Shown piece by piece: positions 43,620-52,716 of a stretch of 64,000 nt of DNA. The stretch lies in the NCBI GenBank assembly GCA_035516155.1, contig DATJAP010000008.1, forward strand, positions 1 through 64,000, written 5' to 3'. The translations under genes were made by a program, and so were the position numbers. Source of the stretch: JAJYKN01 sp035516155. Lineage in GTDB: Bacteria > Nitrospirota > UBA9217. Within the stretch, counting starts at the first letter, position 1, and each line of letters begins with the position of its first letter. The notes under the pieces are model-generated. The model saw only the letters and a list, made by a program, of their open reading frames with translations. It ran no database searches and had not been told where the DNA came from.

Positions 43620-43904
43620 GTTAAAAAACCAAAAAACGAAGTCGGAATCACCCCAATTTCCGCTATTTTTCTCATAAATAGCACTTTAGGAGATAGTAGC
43701 ATTAAATTCACTTGATTTTTGAAAAAAAAGTATTATAATCTGACCGTTTTGAATGAAGAACTGAGAAAGCATCACGGATAGCAGTTTGCTGGTCCATGTT
43801 TCGAGCGTTCTCAAGGCTGCAACGCGTTTTTCATCCGATTCATCCATATTGCGGTAAACGCGTTGCAAGTGTTATTAAGAGGGAAAGAGAGGGGGTGAAC
43901 GAAC

Positions 43905-44069
43905 ATGAAGAAAATCTCTGCAATCATAGCGGTTCTTGCAATTGCCCTTGCTTTCGCATTCGCGGGATGTCAGAAGCAGGAGGCGCCGAAACCGGCTGAG
44001 CAGCCTGGAATGACAGCGCCGACCTCGACAATGACTTCGACGATGCCAATGTCAACTCCGGCAAAATGA
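43905..44069 (+). CDS. Small lipoprotein
   Basis: A 54-residue protein with a lipoprotein signal (IAVLAIALAFAFAGC, lipobox AFAGC with Cys22) and a short hydrophilic tail rich in Pro, Thr, Met and Ser. AGGGGGTGAACG provides the ribosome site, of the same G-rich type as the micro-ORFs at 1091 and 1307. A terminator follows at 44100. Likely an anchored periplasmic peptide; function unknown. Confidence 0.7.
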   Translation: MKKISAIIAVLAIALAFAFAGCQKQEAPKPAEQPGMTAPTSTMTSTMPMSTPAK

Positions 44070-44099
44070 GAAGCATTTATCATCGTGTCGAACACAGAC

Positions 44100-44132
44100 A
44101 GGCCCTCCACGCAGATGGGGGGTCTTTTTTTT
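44100..44132 (+). terminator. Terminator after the small lipoprotein
   Basis: AGGCCCTCC / GGGGGGTCT pair with two G-U pairs around an 8-base loop, then eight T's. Confidence 0.8.
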
Positions 44133-44261
44133 CGTCTCCAAAGAGGATGCAACCGAAACAAGTCGACTCCCTCTCGAAGCCACGATTCCCCGAAGGGAAT
44201 CGTGAATGTAGGATGTCTTTCTCAATTCGCTGTTCCCGAAACGTTTACCGGAAACTTCATA

Positions 44262-44290
44262 TTGCTTTATCTCGCATCCTGATTTATAAT
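44262..44290 (+). promoter_or_regulatory. Predicted promoter for gyrB/parE
   Basis: TTGCTT, 17-base spacer, TATAAT (exact -10), about 128 bases before the TTG start at 44418. Confidence 0.6.
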
Positions 44291-44334
44291 CTGCCGCGGT
44301 CAGTCAGATAGTGGAAGTAAGATGATAGAAAACA

Positions 44335-44382
44335 GAGAAGAGGTGGCTGAGTGGCCCTTTCGAATCAATCTGTCTTCTGCTG
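44335..44382 (+). other. tRNA-Ser/Leu-like remnant in the gyrB leader
   Basis: AGAAGAGGTGGCTGAGTGG resembles the acceptor and D-arm of tRNA-Ser, followed at once by TTTCGAATC, the T-loop type, and TCTTCT that can pair with AGAAGA. The anticodon and variable arms are missing. It may be a deletion remnant of a tRNA gene, a tRNA-like leader structure, or chance. Confidence 0.25.
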
Positions 44383-44417
44383 GTCTATGATCTGTTGTCT
44401 GACAAGGAGGTTTTCGC

Positions 44418-46313
44418 TTGGCTGAAACGTATACTGCAAAAGACATCACCGTGCTCGTAGGCCTGGAGCCTGTCCGTAAGCGTCCAGCCATGTATATCGG
44501 ATCAACGGACGTGCGCGGTCTACACCATCTCGTGTGGGAAGTACTTGATAATGCCGTTGATGAGGCCCTGAACGGGTATTGCACGGAGATCAAGCTCACG
44601 ATTGAGAAGGACGGCGGGGTGACGGTCGTGGACAACGGCCGCGGCATCCCTGTGGACATTCATCCCAAAACGAAGAAACCGGCGATCGAGACAATTCTTT
44701 GCACACTCCATGCGGGCGGCAAGTTCGATCACACGGTTTATAAATCCTCCGGCGGCCTCCACGGTGTGGGTGCGTCGGTCGTGAACGCGCTGTCCGAGGT
44801 GTTTATCGCAACGGTCTGGCGCGACGGGTTTGAGTGGACCCAGGAATTCAGTCGTGGCAAGACAAAGGGCAGTCTCAAGAAGGGAAAACCAACGCGGGCG
44901 CATGGAACCCAGATCTATTTCCGGGCGGACCCTGAAATATTTTCGAAAACGAGCTTCAATTATAAAAATATCCTTGAGGTATCGGAGAGCAAGGCGTTCC
45001 TGAACAAGGGACTCAGAATCACGATCGAGAACCTGCGCGACGGCGAGAAGTCGGTCACCTTCAGGTATGACAACGGTATCCAGGATTATATCAAGCGCAT
45101 CGTATCGGGCACGACGGTCGTGAATGCCGATCCTTTCTACTTCGAAAAAGAAGACGATTTCAAAATCGAGTGCGTGGTTCACTGGACCCTTGCAACGGAC
45201 ATGGAAGTACACTCCTATGCGAATTCGATCAACACCTCCGACGGGGGGACCCACGAGCTTGCGGTCCGGTCGGGGCTTACGAAAGCGGTGCGCGCCTTCG
45301 CGGAACGCAAAAGCGTGATCCCCAAAAACATCAAGACCATCGCGCCCGAAGATGTGTACGAGGGGCTGTACGGCATCGTGAGCGTACTCATCAAGAACCC
45401 CCAGTTCCAGGGCCAGACAAAGGAAAAGCTGAACAATCCGGAAATTTCATCGCCCATTGAAGCGTCGGTCAAGAACGCCTGCGAAGCATACCTGCTTGCG
45501 AACCCGACCATGGCAGATGCGGTGGTGAAACGAGTCCTCCTGGCCGCTGAAGCACGGTTGGCGTCCCGGGCCGCCAAGGAGAATGTGACCCGCAAACTCT
45601 CGTCCCTGAAGCTCAACCTTCCGGGCAAACTTGCGGACTGCTCATCCAGCAAGGTGGAGGAAACGGAGCTTTTTATCGTGGAAGGAGACTCGGCAGGTGG
45701 ATCGGCCAAGATGGCCCGGGATCGCAGGACACAGGCCGTCCTCTCCCTTCGGGGCAAGATCCTGAATGTGGAACAGGTAGCGTCGCTCGAGAAGATTCAG
45801 ACGAACAATGAGATCAAGAACCTCCTCGCAACACTCGGCTGCGGCCTGAGCGAGCACTTCGACCTCACGAGGCTCCGGTACAGCCGCGTGATTCTCATGA
45901 CTGACGCGGATGTTGACGGAGCCCATATCAGCGTACTACTGCTTACGTTCATTTATCGTTATATGCCCGAGTTGATCGCCCACGGCCATATCTATCTTGC
46001 CATGCCGCCGCTCTACAAGATCGAGGCGGGCAAGGAAGTTTTCTACGCCATGGATGAGATGGAAAAAGAAAAAATTCTCGCGAAACTAAATGGCAAAAAG
46101 TTCGAGGTTGGACGGTTTAAAGGGCTGGGCGAAATGAATCCCGAGACGCTCAAGGAAACCACGATGAACCCAAAAACGCGCTCTCTAATGAAAGTCCAGG
46201 TCGTGGACCATCAGGCCACGGGCGATGTTTTCGAACGGCTCATGGGAAAGGACCCAAAGGCACGGTTTGTCTTTATCAAGGAACGGGCAGAGTTCGCAGA
46301 ACTGGATATTTAA
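44418..46313 (+). CDS. gyrB: Type IIA topoisomerase ATPase subunit (GyrB/ParE)
   Basis: A 631-residue protein: GHKL ATPase domain (GLEPVRKRPAMYIGSTD, DNAVDEALNGYC, DNGRGIPVDIHP, GGLHGVGASVVNALS), transducer domain, Toprim domain (VEGDSAGGSAKMARDR and LMTDADVDGAHI) and the C-terminal FKGLGEMNPETL. The length is that of GyrB or ParE without the E. coli insert. It starts at TTG with AAGGAGG nine bases upstream. No gyrA, parC, recF or dnaN is adjacent, so gyrase and topoisomerase IV cannot be told apart. Confidence 0.93.
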   Translation: MAETYTAKDITVLVGLEPVRKRPAMYIGSTDVRGLHHLVWEVLDNAVDEALNGYCTEIKLTIEKDGGVTVVDNGRGIPVDIHPKTKKPAIETILCTLHAGGKFDHTVYKSSGGLHGVGASVVNALSEVFIATVWRDGFEWTQEFSRGKTKGSLKKGKPTRAHGTQIYFRADPEIFSKTSFNYKNILEVSESKAFLNKGLRITIENLRDGEKSVTFRYDNGIQDYIKRIVSGTTVVNADPFYFEKEDDFKIECVVHWTLATDMEVHSYANSINTSDGGTHELAVRSGLTKAVRAFAERKSVIPKNIKTIAPEDVYEGLYGIVSVLIKNPQFQGQTKEKLNNPEISSPIEASVKNACEAYLLANPTMADAVVKRVLLAAEARLASRAAKENVTRKLSSLKLNLPGKLADCSSSKVEETELFIVEGDSAGGSAKMARDRRTQAVLSLRGKILNVEQVASLEKIQTNNEIKNLLATLGCGLSEHFDLTRLRYSRVILMTDADVDGAHISVLLLTFIYRYMPELIAHGHIYLAMPPLYKIEAGKEVFYAMDEMEKEKILAKLNGKKFEVGRFKGLGEMNPETLKETTMNPKTRSLMKVQVVDHQATGDVFERLMGKDPKARFVFIKERAEFAELDI

Positions 46314-46552
46314 TTTCATGGTCAAGTACTAGCCCTAGAGATCTCCGAGGTTGTTGGCTTTTCAAAAAAGAGGTAGTTTATTTACACCGGATATTGAAAT
46401 TTTCTTCAATTTTTATAATATTAGAACTGTGAATAACATTTCTATTCCCATCTTCCTCATATATACTATCTTGCCCATTCTATGAATAAAGCCTCAGCTC
46501 TAGAAAATGTCCAAAAATATGGCAATATACAGTAGTGGCGTTATCATGTCTT

Positions 46553-46594
46553 ATTATAGCAGGCTGCATGATTATAGCAGGCTGCATGATTATA
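46553..46594 (+). repeat. 18-bp tandem repeat upstream of the polysaccharide promoter
   Basis: ATTATAGCAGGCTGCATG occurs twice in direct tandem (46553-46570 and 46571-46588), followed by a 6-base partial third copy. It ends three bases before the -35 box at 46597. Confidence 0.85.
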
Positions 46595-46596
46595 TG

Positions 46597-46625
46597 TTGA
46601 CGACTGTACTGAAACAAATTATAAT
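46597..46625 (+). promoter_or_regulatory. Strong predicted sigma-70 promoter of the polysaccharide operon
   Basis: TTGACG, exactly 17 bases, TATAAT, 58 bases before the start of the first glycosyltransferase. Confidence 0.75.
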
Positions 46626-46638
46626 ATTTCCAATATTT

Positions 46639-46655
46639 TACTGTATGATACAGTA
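46639..46655. promoter_or_regulatory. Palindromic operator candidate TACTGTAT-G-ATACAGTA
   Basis: A perfect 8-bp inverted repeat around one base, located just downstream of the predicted -10, where a bound repressor would block transcription. The half-site ATACAGTA recurs at 46527-46534, and ACTGTAC lies in the promoter spacer. The spacing differs from LexA boxes. Confidence 0.6.
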
Positions 46656-46682
46656 TCTGCGACAGTTTCCGTATTCCAATTT

Positions 46683-47696
46683 ATGAAATCTACATTAAAT
46701 CCGGTCAGCATAGTAATCCCAATGTATAATGCAGAGCGGCACATTACTAGCGTTATTGAGTCAATTCTATCACAGGATTATCAGGGCGAAAAAGAAGTGA
46801 TTATTGTAAATGACGGCAGTACAGACAGATCGCGTGACATGATTAGGGAATTCGAAGCCGAAGGTAAAATACGGGTCCTTGATCAACCGAATCAGGGGGC
46901 TGTGCTAGCCACAAACGCCGGTTTTAAAGCAGCCCGTTATACCATTATTTGCAGTGTGGACTCGGATGTAATCTTGCATCAAGACTGGCTCAGGAAAATT
47001 ATTGAGGAACTCGATGATCCGGCAGTGGGTGCAGTGCAAGGATATTATAAAACTCCCTCAAAAATATCATTCTGGGCTCGTATGATGGGCTATGATGTGG
47101 AAAAGAGATATGATGATATATCGGGGAAATATGTTACCCAGGTGTGTACGGGTGATACCGCATATCGTCGATCCGCGCTTGAACGTACGGGACTTTTTGA
47201 TCCCGCCTTCGTATATGGTTATGACAACGATATGAGTTATCGACTTCAGAAGGCTGGGTACAAGCTGGTGTTCAAAAGAGACGCGCTTTGTGACCATTAC
47301 TGGAAAGCGGATTACCTGAGCTATGTCAAACAGCAATACCGTTCAGCGTATGGGAGGATGCAGCTCATCGCTAAACATAAAGATAAAATTACCGGAGATA
47401 GCGTCTCTGGTCTGCGCATGGTTTTACAAGCGCCCCTGACGCTGCTATCATTAATGCTGGTACTGATTGCTACGGGTTCATCTGCCCTCGGCATAACATC
47501 AAAACTACCATTACTACTTGGCCTGCTCGTACTTGGCGTTCTCCTGATCGATCGGTTTGTATTTACTCTAGCTGTGTTGAGAAAGCAAAAAGATTTATCC
47601 GTTGCTTTGCTTCCCCTTGTCCATTTGATAAGAAATCTCGTATGGAGCTGGGCTTTGGTGGTTTGGGTAGGAAGGAGACTTAAGAATCAATCATGA
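46683..47696 (+). CDS. Family 2 glycosyltransferase with C-terminal membrane helices
   Basis: A 337-residue GT-A enzyme: VSIVIPMYNAERHITSVIESIL at the N-terminus, IIVNDGSTDRS, the metal-binding VDSDVILHQDW and a later DNDMSYRLQKAG. Two or three hydrophobic segments near the C-terminus (LLSLMLVLIATGSSALGI, LLGLLVLGVLLIDRFVF) anchor it to the membrane. First gene of the rightward polysaccharide set, behind the promoter and operator candidate above. Its stop overlaps the next start (ATGA). Donor and acceptor sugars are unknown. Confidence 0.9.
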   Translation: MKSTLNPVSIVIPMYNAERHITSVIESILSQDYQGEKEVIIVNDGSTDRSRDMIREFEAEGKIRVLDQPNQGAVLATNAGFKAARYTIICSVDSDVILHQDWLRKIIEELDDPAVGAVQGYYKTPSKISFWARMMGYDVEKRYDDISGKYVTQVCTGDTAYRRSALERTGLFDPAFVYGYDNDMSYRLQKAGYKLVFKRDALCDHYWKADYLSYVKQQYRSAYGRMQLIAKHKDKITGDSVSGLRMVLQAPLTLLSLMLVLIATGSSALGITSKLPLLLGLLVLGVLLIDRFVFTLAVLRKQKDLSVALLPLVHLIRNLVWSWALVVWVGRRLKNQS

Positions 47697-49141
47697 AAAT
47701 ATGTCTTCTTATCCCGCCCGCCAAACAAAAGGACAAGCAGCCTGAACGGGTTTATGGATGCACCTTTTCGGTTTATAAACAGCCGGAAATTCCGATCCTG
47801 TATGTTGCTGCATTGCTGGAACAGGCTGGGCATGCAGTCGCATTAAATGATTTTACCGGCAATAACTCGTGGGAAGAATATACACAATTCCTTAGGTCAG
47901 CAGATCATGATGTCTATGTTTTTCACACCGTTCTTCTAGCCGAGAGCGTGGATTTGCAAGCCGCCAGGCTCATTATTGAACAGACCCCGGCAAAAATAAT
48001 CTTTTTTGGTCCCCATCCTACGCTTAAACCATCTCATTTCCTTTTTGATAACCGTTGTTATGTTGCCAGAGGAGAGGCGGAATACATTATTGGTGATTTA
48101 TTGCAAGGTTTTCTCGCCGGGAGCGTGGAGGGCGTGAAGGGAATCTCATATCTGAAAAAAGGAGAAATGATCGAGAATGAAACCTTTGGTGTCATTGATA
48201 ACCTCGATACATTGCCGTTCCCTGCGCGCAACTTGCTCACGGATAGTAATGAATATTTTAATCCTAAATTGAGCGAACGGCCGGTTACCTTGGTGCTGAC
48301 CTCGCGAGGATGCAGTTTCCGGTGTTACTATTGCGTACCAAATGCGATAAGCTGGGCGAGGGAGCTGGAGTGGAAACGATTTCATGATGGAAGCAAACCG
48401 CCTGTTAAGTTGCGCTCTTCCATCAATATCGTAGGGGAATTCAAGGCGATTAAATCGGCAGGATATAAAGGGGTGTCCATAATCGATGATATGTTTTTAT
48501 TCGGTGGAAAGAAGAGAATCCTCGAAATATGCGATGGTCTGGAAAAGGTCGGCTTACCCTTTGGAGGCTTATCTCGTTGCGAGTTTGTTCTCGATGATGA
48601 TATTGTGAGCGCTCTTGCGCGGGCGGGGTGTAAATACGTTGATCTTGGCATAGAGTCACTTGATCAAAACGTATTGAATGATATTCGAAAAGACCTGGAT
48701 ATCGTCAAGGTGAGACGAGCCATAGATATGCTCAATAAATACGGCATTGAACCTAAAGCCAACATCATGTTTGGCGCTTCACCACTTGAAACAAAAAACA
48801 CTATTCAATCGACGGTCAACACGATCTCATCGTATCCTATAAATTATTGCATGTTTCTGATAGCAACTCCTTTTCCCGGAACGGAGTTTGATCGAAAAGC
48901 GAGAGAGGGGGGATGGGCGCTGGAACCCGACATTAACGATTTAGAAAGCAACCTTTCACCGACAGATAAATCGCTCATCGCTTACCCACATCTCCGCAAG
49001 GAAGAGTTGGAAAATGCGGTGAAGAAAGCTAACAGACAATTCTATCTGAGCCCGCGTAGGATATGGTTCCAGCTCAGAAAAATCAATTCCTGGAAAGCAC
49101 TGAAAGATCTCTTTAGAACGGGGTGGAAAGTGATAAAGTAG
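47693..49141 (+). CDS. B12-binding-domain radical SAM protein
   Basis: A 482-residue protein with an N-terminal cobalamin-binding-like Rossmann domain (ILYVAALLEQAGHAVALNDF, IIFFGPHPTLKP) and a radical SAM core with the [4Fe-4S] motif C207-x3-C211-x2-C214 in SRGCSFRCYYC. It belongs to the BchE/HpnJ-like class whose members methylate or cyclise unactivated carbons. No DxHxxG motif was seen, so base-off B12 binding is uncertain. Its place among glycosyltransferases suggests modification of a lipid or sugar of the polysaccharide. Confidence 0.88.
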   Translation: MKICLLIPPAKQKDKQPERVYGCTFSVYKQPEIPILYVAALLEQAGHAVALNDFTGNNSWEEYTQFLRSADHDVYVFHTVLLAESVDLQAARLIIEQTPAKIIFFGPHPTLKPSHFLFDNRCYVARGEAEYIIGDLLQGFLAGSVEGVKGISYLKKGEMIENETFGVIDNLDTLPFPARNLLTDSNEYFNPKLSERPVTLVLTSRGCSFRCYYCVPNAISWARELEWKRFHDGSKPPVKLRSSINIVGEFKAIKSAGYKGVSIIDDMFLFGGKKRILEICDGLEKVGLPFGGLSRCEFVLDDDIVSALARAGCKYVDLGIESLDQNVLNDIRKDLDIVKVRRAIDMLNKYGIEPKANIMFGASPLETKNTIQSTVNTISSYPINYCMFLIATPFPGTEFDRKAREGGWALEPDINDLESNLSPTDKSLIAYPHLRKEELENAVKKANRQFYLSPRRIWFQLRKINSWKALKDLFRTGWKVIK

Positions 49142-49170
49142 TTTCCGCATGGTGAATATGTCCCTATGGC

Positions 49171-49890
49171 ATGATCCCGTTGAACAGAAATCGCATGAAA
49201 ATACTTGTCATCATTCCCGCATACAATGAAGAAAAGAGCCTTCCCGGCGTAATCCATGACCTCAGGGAGTCCGTCCCCTCGGTGGACATTCTGGTGGTGA
49301 ATGACGGGTCAAAAGACTCTACGTCCCACGTCGCCCGAGAGTTGGGCGTGAGCGTCCTGGATTTACCGTTCAATCTGGGCATTGGCGGAGCAGTTCAGTC
49401 AGGGTATATGTACGCGTTGCGCAATAACTATGATATAGCTGTACAATTCGATGGTGACGGTCAGCATGTGGGGAAGGAAATCGTCAAACTCCTGCATCCT
49501 CTTGAAGCAGGAGCTGCGGATATGGTGATCGGCTCCCGGTTTCTGATGCCCAGTAACTATAAAGCGCCGGTTTTCAGGTCAGTTGGAATATGGATTTTTT
49601 CGTTCGTACTTTCGCGGATCATGACTACGTCGATAACAGACAGCACCTCCGGTTTTCGGGCCGCGAACCAAAGCGTTATTGAATTTTTTGCGCGGAACTA
49701 CCCCGATGACTATCCTGAGGTGGAGTCCCTAGTTCTGCTGCACAAGGTAAAAAAACGCATAATGGAAGTGCCGGTAACAATGCGGGAGCGGACAGGCGGT
49801 AAATCCTCAATAACTCCACTCAGGTCGCTATATTATATGACTAAAGTACTTATTGCTGTGTTTATTGATCTCATGAAGAAAGTGAGGTAA
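49171..49890 (+). CDS. Dolichyl-phosphate-mannose synthase-like family 2 glycosyltransferase
   Basis: A GT2 enzyme of about 239 residues (231 if started at the ATG 49195): KILVIIPAYNEEKSLPGVI, ILVVNDGSKDST, QFDGDGQHVGKEI and GSRFLMPSNYKAP, then TDSTSGFRAANQSVIEFF. This pattern is typical of DPM1-like polyprenyl-phosphate sugar transferases, which supply lipid-linked sugars to GT-C enzymes. The DUF2304 gene follows 5 bases later, a common pairing. Start choice is uncertain. Confidence 0.88.
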   Translation: MIPLNRNRMKILVIIPAYNEEKSLPGVIHDLRESVPSVDILVVNDGSKDSTSHVARELGVSVLDLPFNLGIGGAVQSGYMYALRNNYDIAVQFDGDGQHVGKEIVKLLHPLEAGAADMVIGSRFLMPSNYKAPVFRSVGIWIFSFVLSRIMTTSITDSTSGFRAANQSVIEFFARNYPDDYPEVESLVLLHKVKKRIMEVPVTMRERTGGKSSITPLRSLYYMTKVLIAVFIDLMKKVR

Positions 49891-49895
49891 CGCCG

Positions 49896-50270
49896 ATGGA
49901 TGTGTTAAAAATCCTTGCTATTGTTGGAAGCGGAGCATTGTTGTTTATCGTTGCGGAACTTATCCGCCGAGGCCGTCTCAAGGAGAAATACTCTCTTTTA
50001 TGGCTCCTTTCAGGCGGAGTTCTGCTTATTTTCTCATCATCACGGGATATTCTGCAATATGTTTCCCATCTGCTCGGCATCTACTATCCGCCATCTCTCC
50101 TTTTTCTTGTTGCGTTCCTGTTCCTTTTACTCATAACGCTTCACTTTTCTGTGGTTATTTCCGGACTGTCTGAAAAGAACAAACAACTGGCGCAAGAAGT
50201 GGCGCTTATGCGCCAGCAGATTCAGGAGCCCTTGGGCAATAGGGCCTCAACCAATTCTGTAAAGGGTTGA
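49896..50270 (+). CDS. DUF2304 membrane protein
   Basis: A 124-residue protein with three membrane helices (ILAIVGSGALLFIVAELIRRG, SLLWLLSGGVLLIFSSSRDIL, LLFLVAFLFLLLITLHFSVVI) and a coiled tail (EKNKQLAQEVALMRQQI). It matches DUF2304, routinely found beside DPM-like glycosyltransferases in polysaccharide clusters. A scaffold or accessory role to the preceding transferase is inferred. Confidence 0.85.
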   Translation: MDVLKILAIVGSGALLFIVAELIRRGRLKEKYSLLWLLSGGVLLIFSSSRDILQYVSHLLGIYYPPSLLFLVAFLFLLLITLHFSVVISGLSEKNKQLAQEVALMRQQIQEPLGNRASTNSVKG

Positions 50271-50356
50271 TTGTGCAGGAAAATAATGTTTACTTTACTG
50301 CCAAACCATGTTAAATTAACGGAGAAATTTGGCTTAGCGAAGGAATAAGAGCAATC

Positions 50357-51544
50357 ATGCGGGCATTAAGAGAAAAAATAAGCAGGATTCTGGCGGGAAA
50401 GCATTTTAACCTTATTGCATTCGGCATTATTACCGTTCTGATCCTGATTGCTTATTCCAACACATTCAAGGATGATTTCAATTTTGATGATAACCCCACT
50501 ATCGTGGATAATCTTAATATTAAGCGGCTTAATTGGGATACTTTTATTGGCTCTTTTTCCGGAACCAGACCTATAGTAAACCTTTCGCTGCTGTTAAATT
50601 ATGCTTTGAGCGGTCTGAACGTCATAGGATGGCACATATTCAATATCAGTTGCCACATAGCTAATAGTATTTTTGTATATCTATTTATTCTCTGGACTCT
50701 GGAACTGCCTGCACTCCGCGACCGCTATGCATACCGGTCGCGGAGAATGGCCCTCTTTGGTGCGCTTCTTTTCGCACTACATCCTATTCAGACAGAAGCG
50801 GTAACGTACATAATCAGCCGCACGGAGCTCATCGCAACATTTTTTTATCTTGCCACTATTTTGTTTTTTATCAATGGGGCGAGGACAGGTAAATTCGCTT
50901 ACTTTATAGGTAGTGTTGCCATGGCGGCGCTCGCCATGGGTTCGAAAGAATGGGCGGTAACATTGCCTGCAATGTTGATTCTCTACGATTTTCTATTTCT
51001 TTCGAACAGCAAGTTCAAACCGGTTCTTTCGCGTTTGGGTTGGCATGCGCTCGTTGCATTGTCGTGGAGCGTGTTGATTTACGATATGTCTACGACGCAA
51101 ATGAACGGCGTCGGCTTCGGCATCTCCGGACAGAAGGGCATTACTCCCTTGACCTACTTGCTGACGTCGCTCAATGTCCTGTGGACTTATATGAGGCTTC
51201 TTATACTTCCCATTAACCAAAACCTGGATTATGGATATCCCTTAGCGAAGACCTTGTTTGAGTTTCCAACAATGATCTCTTTTATAGCGCATGTTGGTGT
51301 TGTGGCTGTTTCGATCTGGCTCTATGTGAAGAAGAGATGGACGCTAATACCGTTTGGTTTTGCCTGGTTTTATATCGCCTTGTCGCCTACCCAGAGTTTT
51401 GTTCCAATCCTTGATGTCATTTTTGAACACCGGGTATATATGCCGTCTATTGGTTTAATCATCTTCTTCATAGCCGCTTTTGAAGAAATTATGGATGCAT
51501 GGGATAGGAAGATGACGGCGGCCCGGAGTAGTTCACCAGCATGA
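50357..51544 (+). CDS. GT-C-like membrane protein (TMTC/DUF1736-related), no TPR tail
   Basis: A 395-residue polytopic membrane protein. The luminal loop FKDDFNFDDNPTIVDN after the first helix, RPIVNLSLLLNYALSGLN, FALHPIQTEAVTYIISRTELIATFFYLA and FEHRVYMPSIGL match TMTC-type O-mannosyltransferase-like proteins. Those usually continue into TPR repeats; this one stops after the membrane part, ending MDAWDRKMTAARSS. It is probably a polyprenyl-phosphate-sugar dependent glycosyltransferase acting with the DPM-like enzyme two genes upstream. Confidence 0.75.
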   Translation: MRALREKISRILAGKHFNLIAFGIITVLILIAYSNTFKDDFNFDDNPTIVDNLNIKRLNWDTFIGSFSGTRPIVNLSLLLNYALSGLNVIGWHIFNISCHIANSIFVYLFILWTLELPALRDRYAYRSRRMALFGALLFALHPIQTEAVTYIISRTELIATFFYLATILFFINGARTGKFAYFIGSVAMAALAMGSKEWAVTLPAMLILYDFLFLSNSKFKPVLSRLGWHALVALSWSVLIYDMSTTQMNGVGFGISGQKGITPLTYLLTSLNVLWTYMRLLILPINQNLDYGYPLAKTLFEFPTMISFIAHVGVVAVSIWLYVKKRWTLIPFGFAWFYIALSPTQSFVPILDVIFEHRVYMPSIGLIIFFIAAFEEIMDAWDRKMTAARSSSPA

Positions 51545-51672
51545 GTTCTCCGTCTGGAGTCAGGCCTTCTGTGGAACTTATGCACTTCAGCACTAGGTCT
51601 TCAGTCTCCTCGGCAATGCAGCAATGCAGTGAGTATCCACCCTAATAATATCAAAGAAATCGCCAAGGCAAG

Positions 51673-52662
51673 ATGAGCATAGCCCAAAACCCAGAACCTA
51701 TCCGGATCTCCATTATCACGCCTTCTTACAATCAGGGAAGATTTCTTTCCCAGACGATAGAAAGCATCCTGAGCCAGGAAGGGGATTTCACCATAGATTA
51801 CATTATAATTGATGGAGGTTCCCGGGATAATTCTCTAGAGATAATCAAAAAATACGAGGTCCTTCTTATTGATGGAACCTGGCCAATTCGCTGTAAAGGC
51901 ATACGGTATCGCTGGCTAAGCGAGAAAGACCGAGGACAGACCGACGCACTTAACAAGGGGTTCCTCAAAGCGGAGGGGGATATTTTGGCCTGGCTGAACT
52001 CCGATGATACCTATCTGCCCGGAGCTTTGAACCTAATTGCTTCTTCCTTCCGCAACAATCCCAATATTGGACTTGTTTACGGCAAAGCGTGGTTTATTGA
52101 TGAATCTGGAAAGAAGCTGAGAGAGGTGAACACCGGCCCGACTGATTTTCAAGGGCTTGCCGCCCTGAATTTGATCTGTCAACCTGCGGCTTTTTTCAGG
52201 AGAAGTGTATTGGATGCTGCGGGCCCCATGGATGTTGATCTACATTACACGATGGATCATGATCTTTGGATCAGGATGTCCCGGATAAGCAGGTTGCTTC
52301 ACATCGAGCACTATTTGGCAACATACCGCATGCATGGAGAATCCAAGTCAATGTCTCCGCGTCAGGCTCTCGGGTTCCAGGTGGAAATTCTGCATACCGT
52401 TATGAAGTATTATCACTGGGCCCCGGCCAACCGGGTCTTTGGCCTCAGTTATCATCGCATTCGTACGATGCTTCCACCGGCGCTGGGGCAATATCAAACG
52501 CTTGTGACTCTTCTTGCAATCGTTTACGTCCCTTTTCTCTATATCATCCTAAACAGAGGGAGAATCAGAATGGACGATCTCCGGATGCTTAATCGGAAGA
52601 ACTTCATTAAAGTCAAGCGCGGTGAGATCGATAATGAACGTTTTTTATCGGGGGAAAGCTGA
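51673..52662 (+). CDS. Family 2 glycosyltransferase
   Basis: A 329-residue GT-A enzyme: ISIITPSYNQGRFLSQTIESIL, YIIIDGGSRDNSLEII, RGQTDALNKGF, and the metal-binding LAWLNSDDTYLPGAL. A C-terminal membrane segment (LVTLLAIVYVPFLYIIL) follows. It belongs to the common WcaA-like subset of polysaccharide clusters. It lies on the same strand as the other rightward genes, 128 bases after the GT-C-like gene. Confidence 0.9.
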   Translation: MSIAQNPEPIRISIITPSYNQGRFLSQTIESILSQEGDFTIDYIIIDGGSRDNSLEIIKKYEVLLIDGTWPIRCKGIRYRWLSEKDRGQTDALNKGFLKAEGDILAWLNSDDTYLPGALNLIASSFRNNPNIGLVYGKAWFIDESGKKLREVNTGPTDFQGLAALNLICQPAAFFRRSVLDAAGPMDVDLHYTMDHDLWIRMSRISRLLHIEHYLATYRMHGESKSMSPRQALGFQVEILHTVMKYYHWAPANRVFGLSYHRIRTMLPPALGQYQTLVTLLAIVYVPFLYIILNRGRIRMDDLRMLNRKNFIKVKRGEIDNERFLSGES

Positions 52663-52716
52663 TAATCAGCCGATCGAAAAATCCGATAAATCCACCATCT
52701 GTCGAACAAGTACGGA

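Larger units (their letters stand above)
46314..46682. other. Regulatory intergenic region before the polysaccharide genes
   Basis: An AT-rich 369-base gap with no gene. It holds an 18-bp tandem repeat, a near-consensus promoter and a palindromic operator candidate, listed separately. Confidence 0.6.

Noticed and set aside
46639..46655. Palindrome as a LexA (SOS) box
   Set aside because: The arms resemble the E. coli LexA half-site, but the spacing is CTG-N7-CAG rather than CTG-N10-CAG, and the target is a polysaccharide operon.
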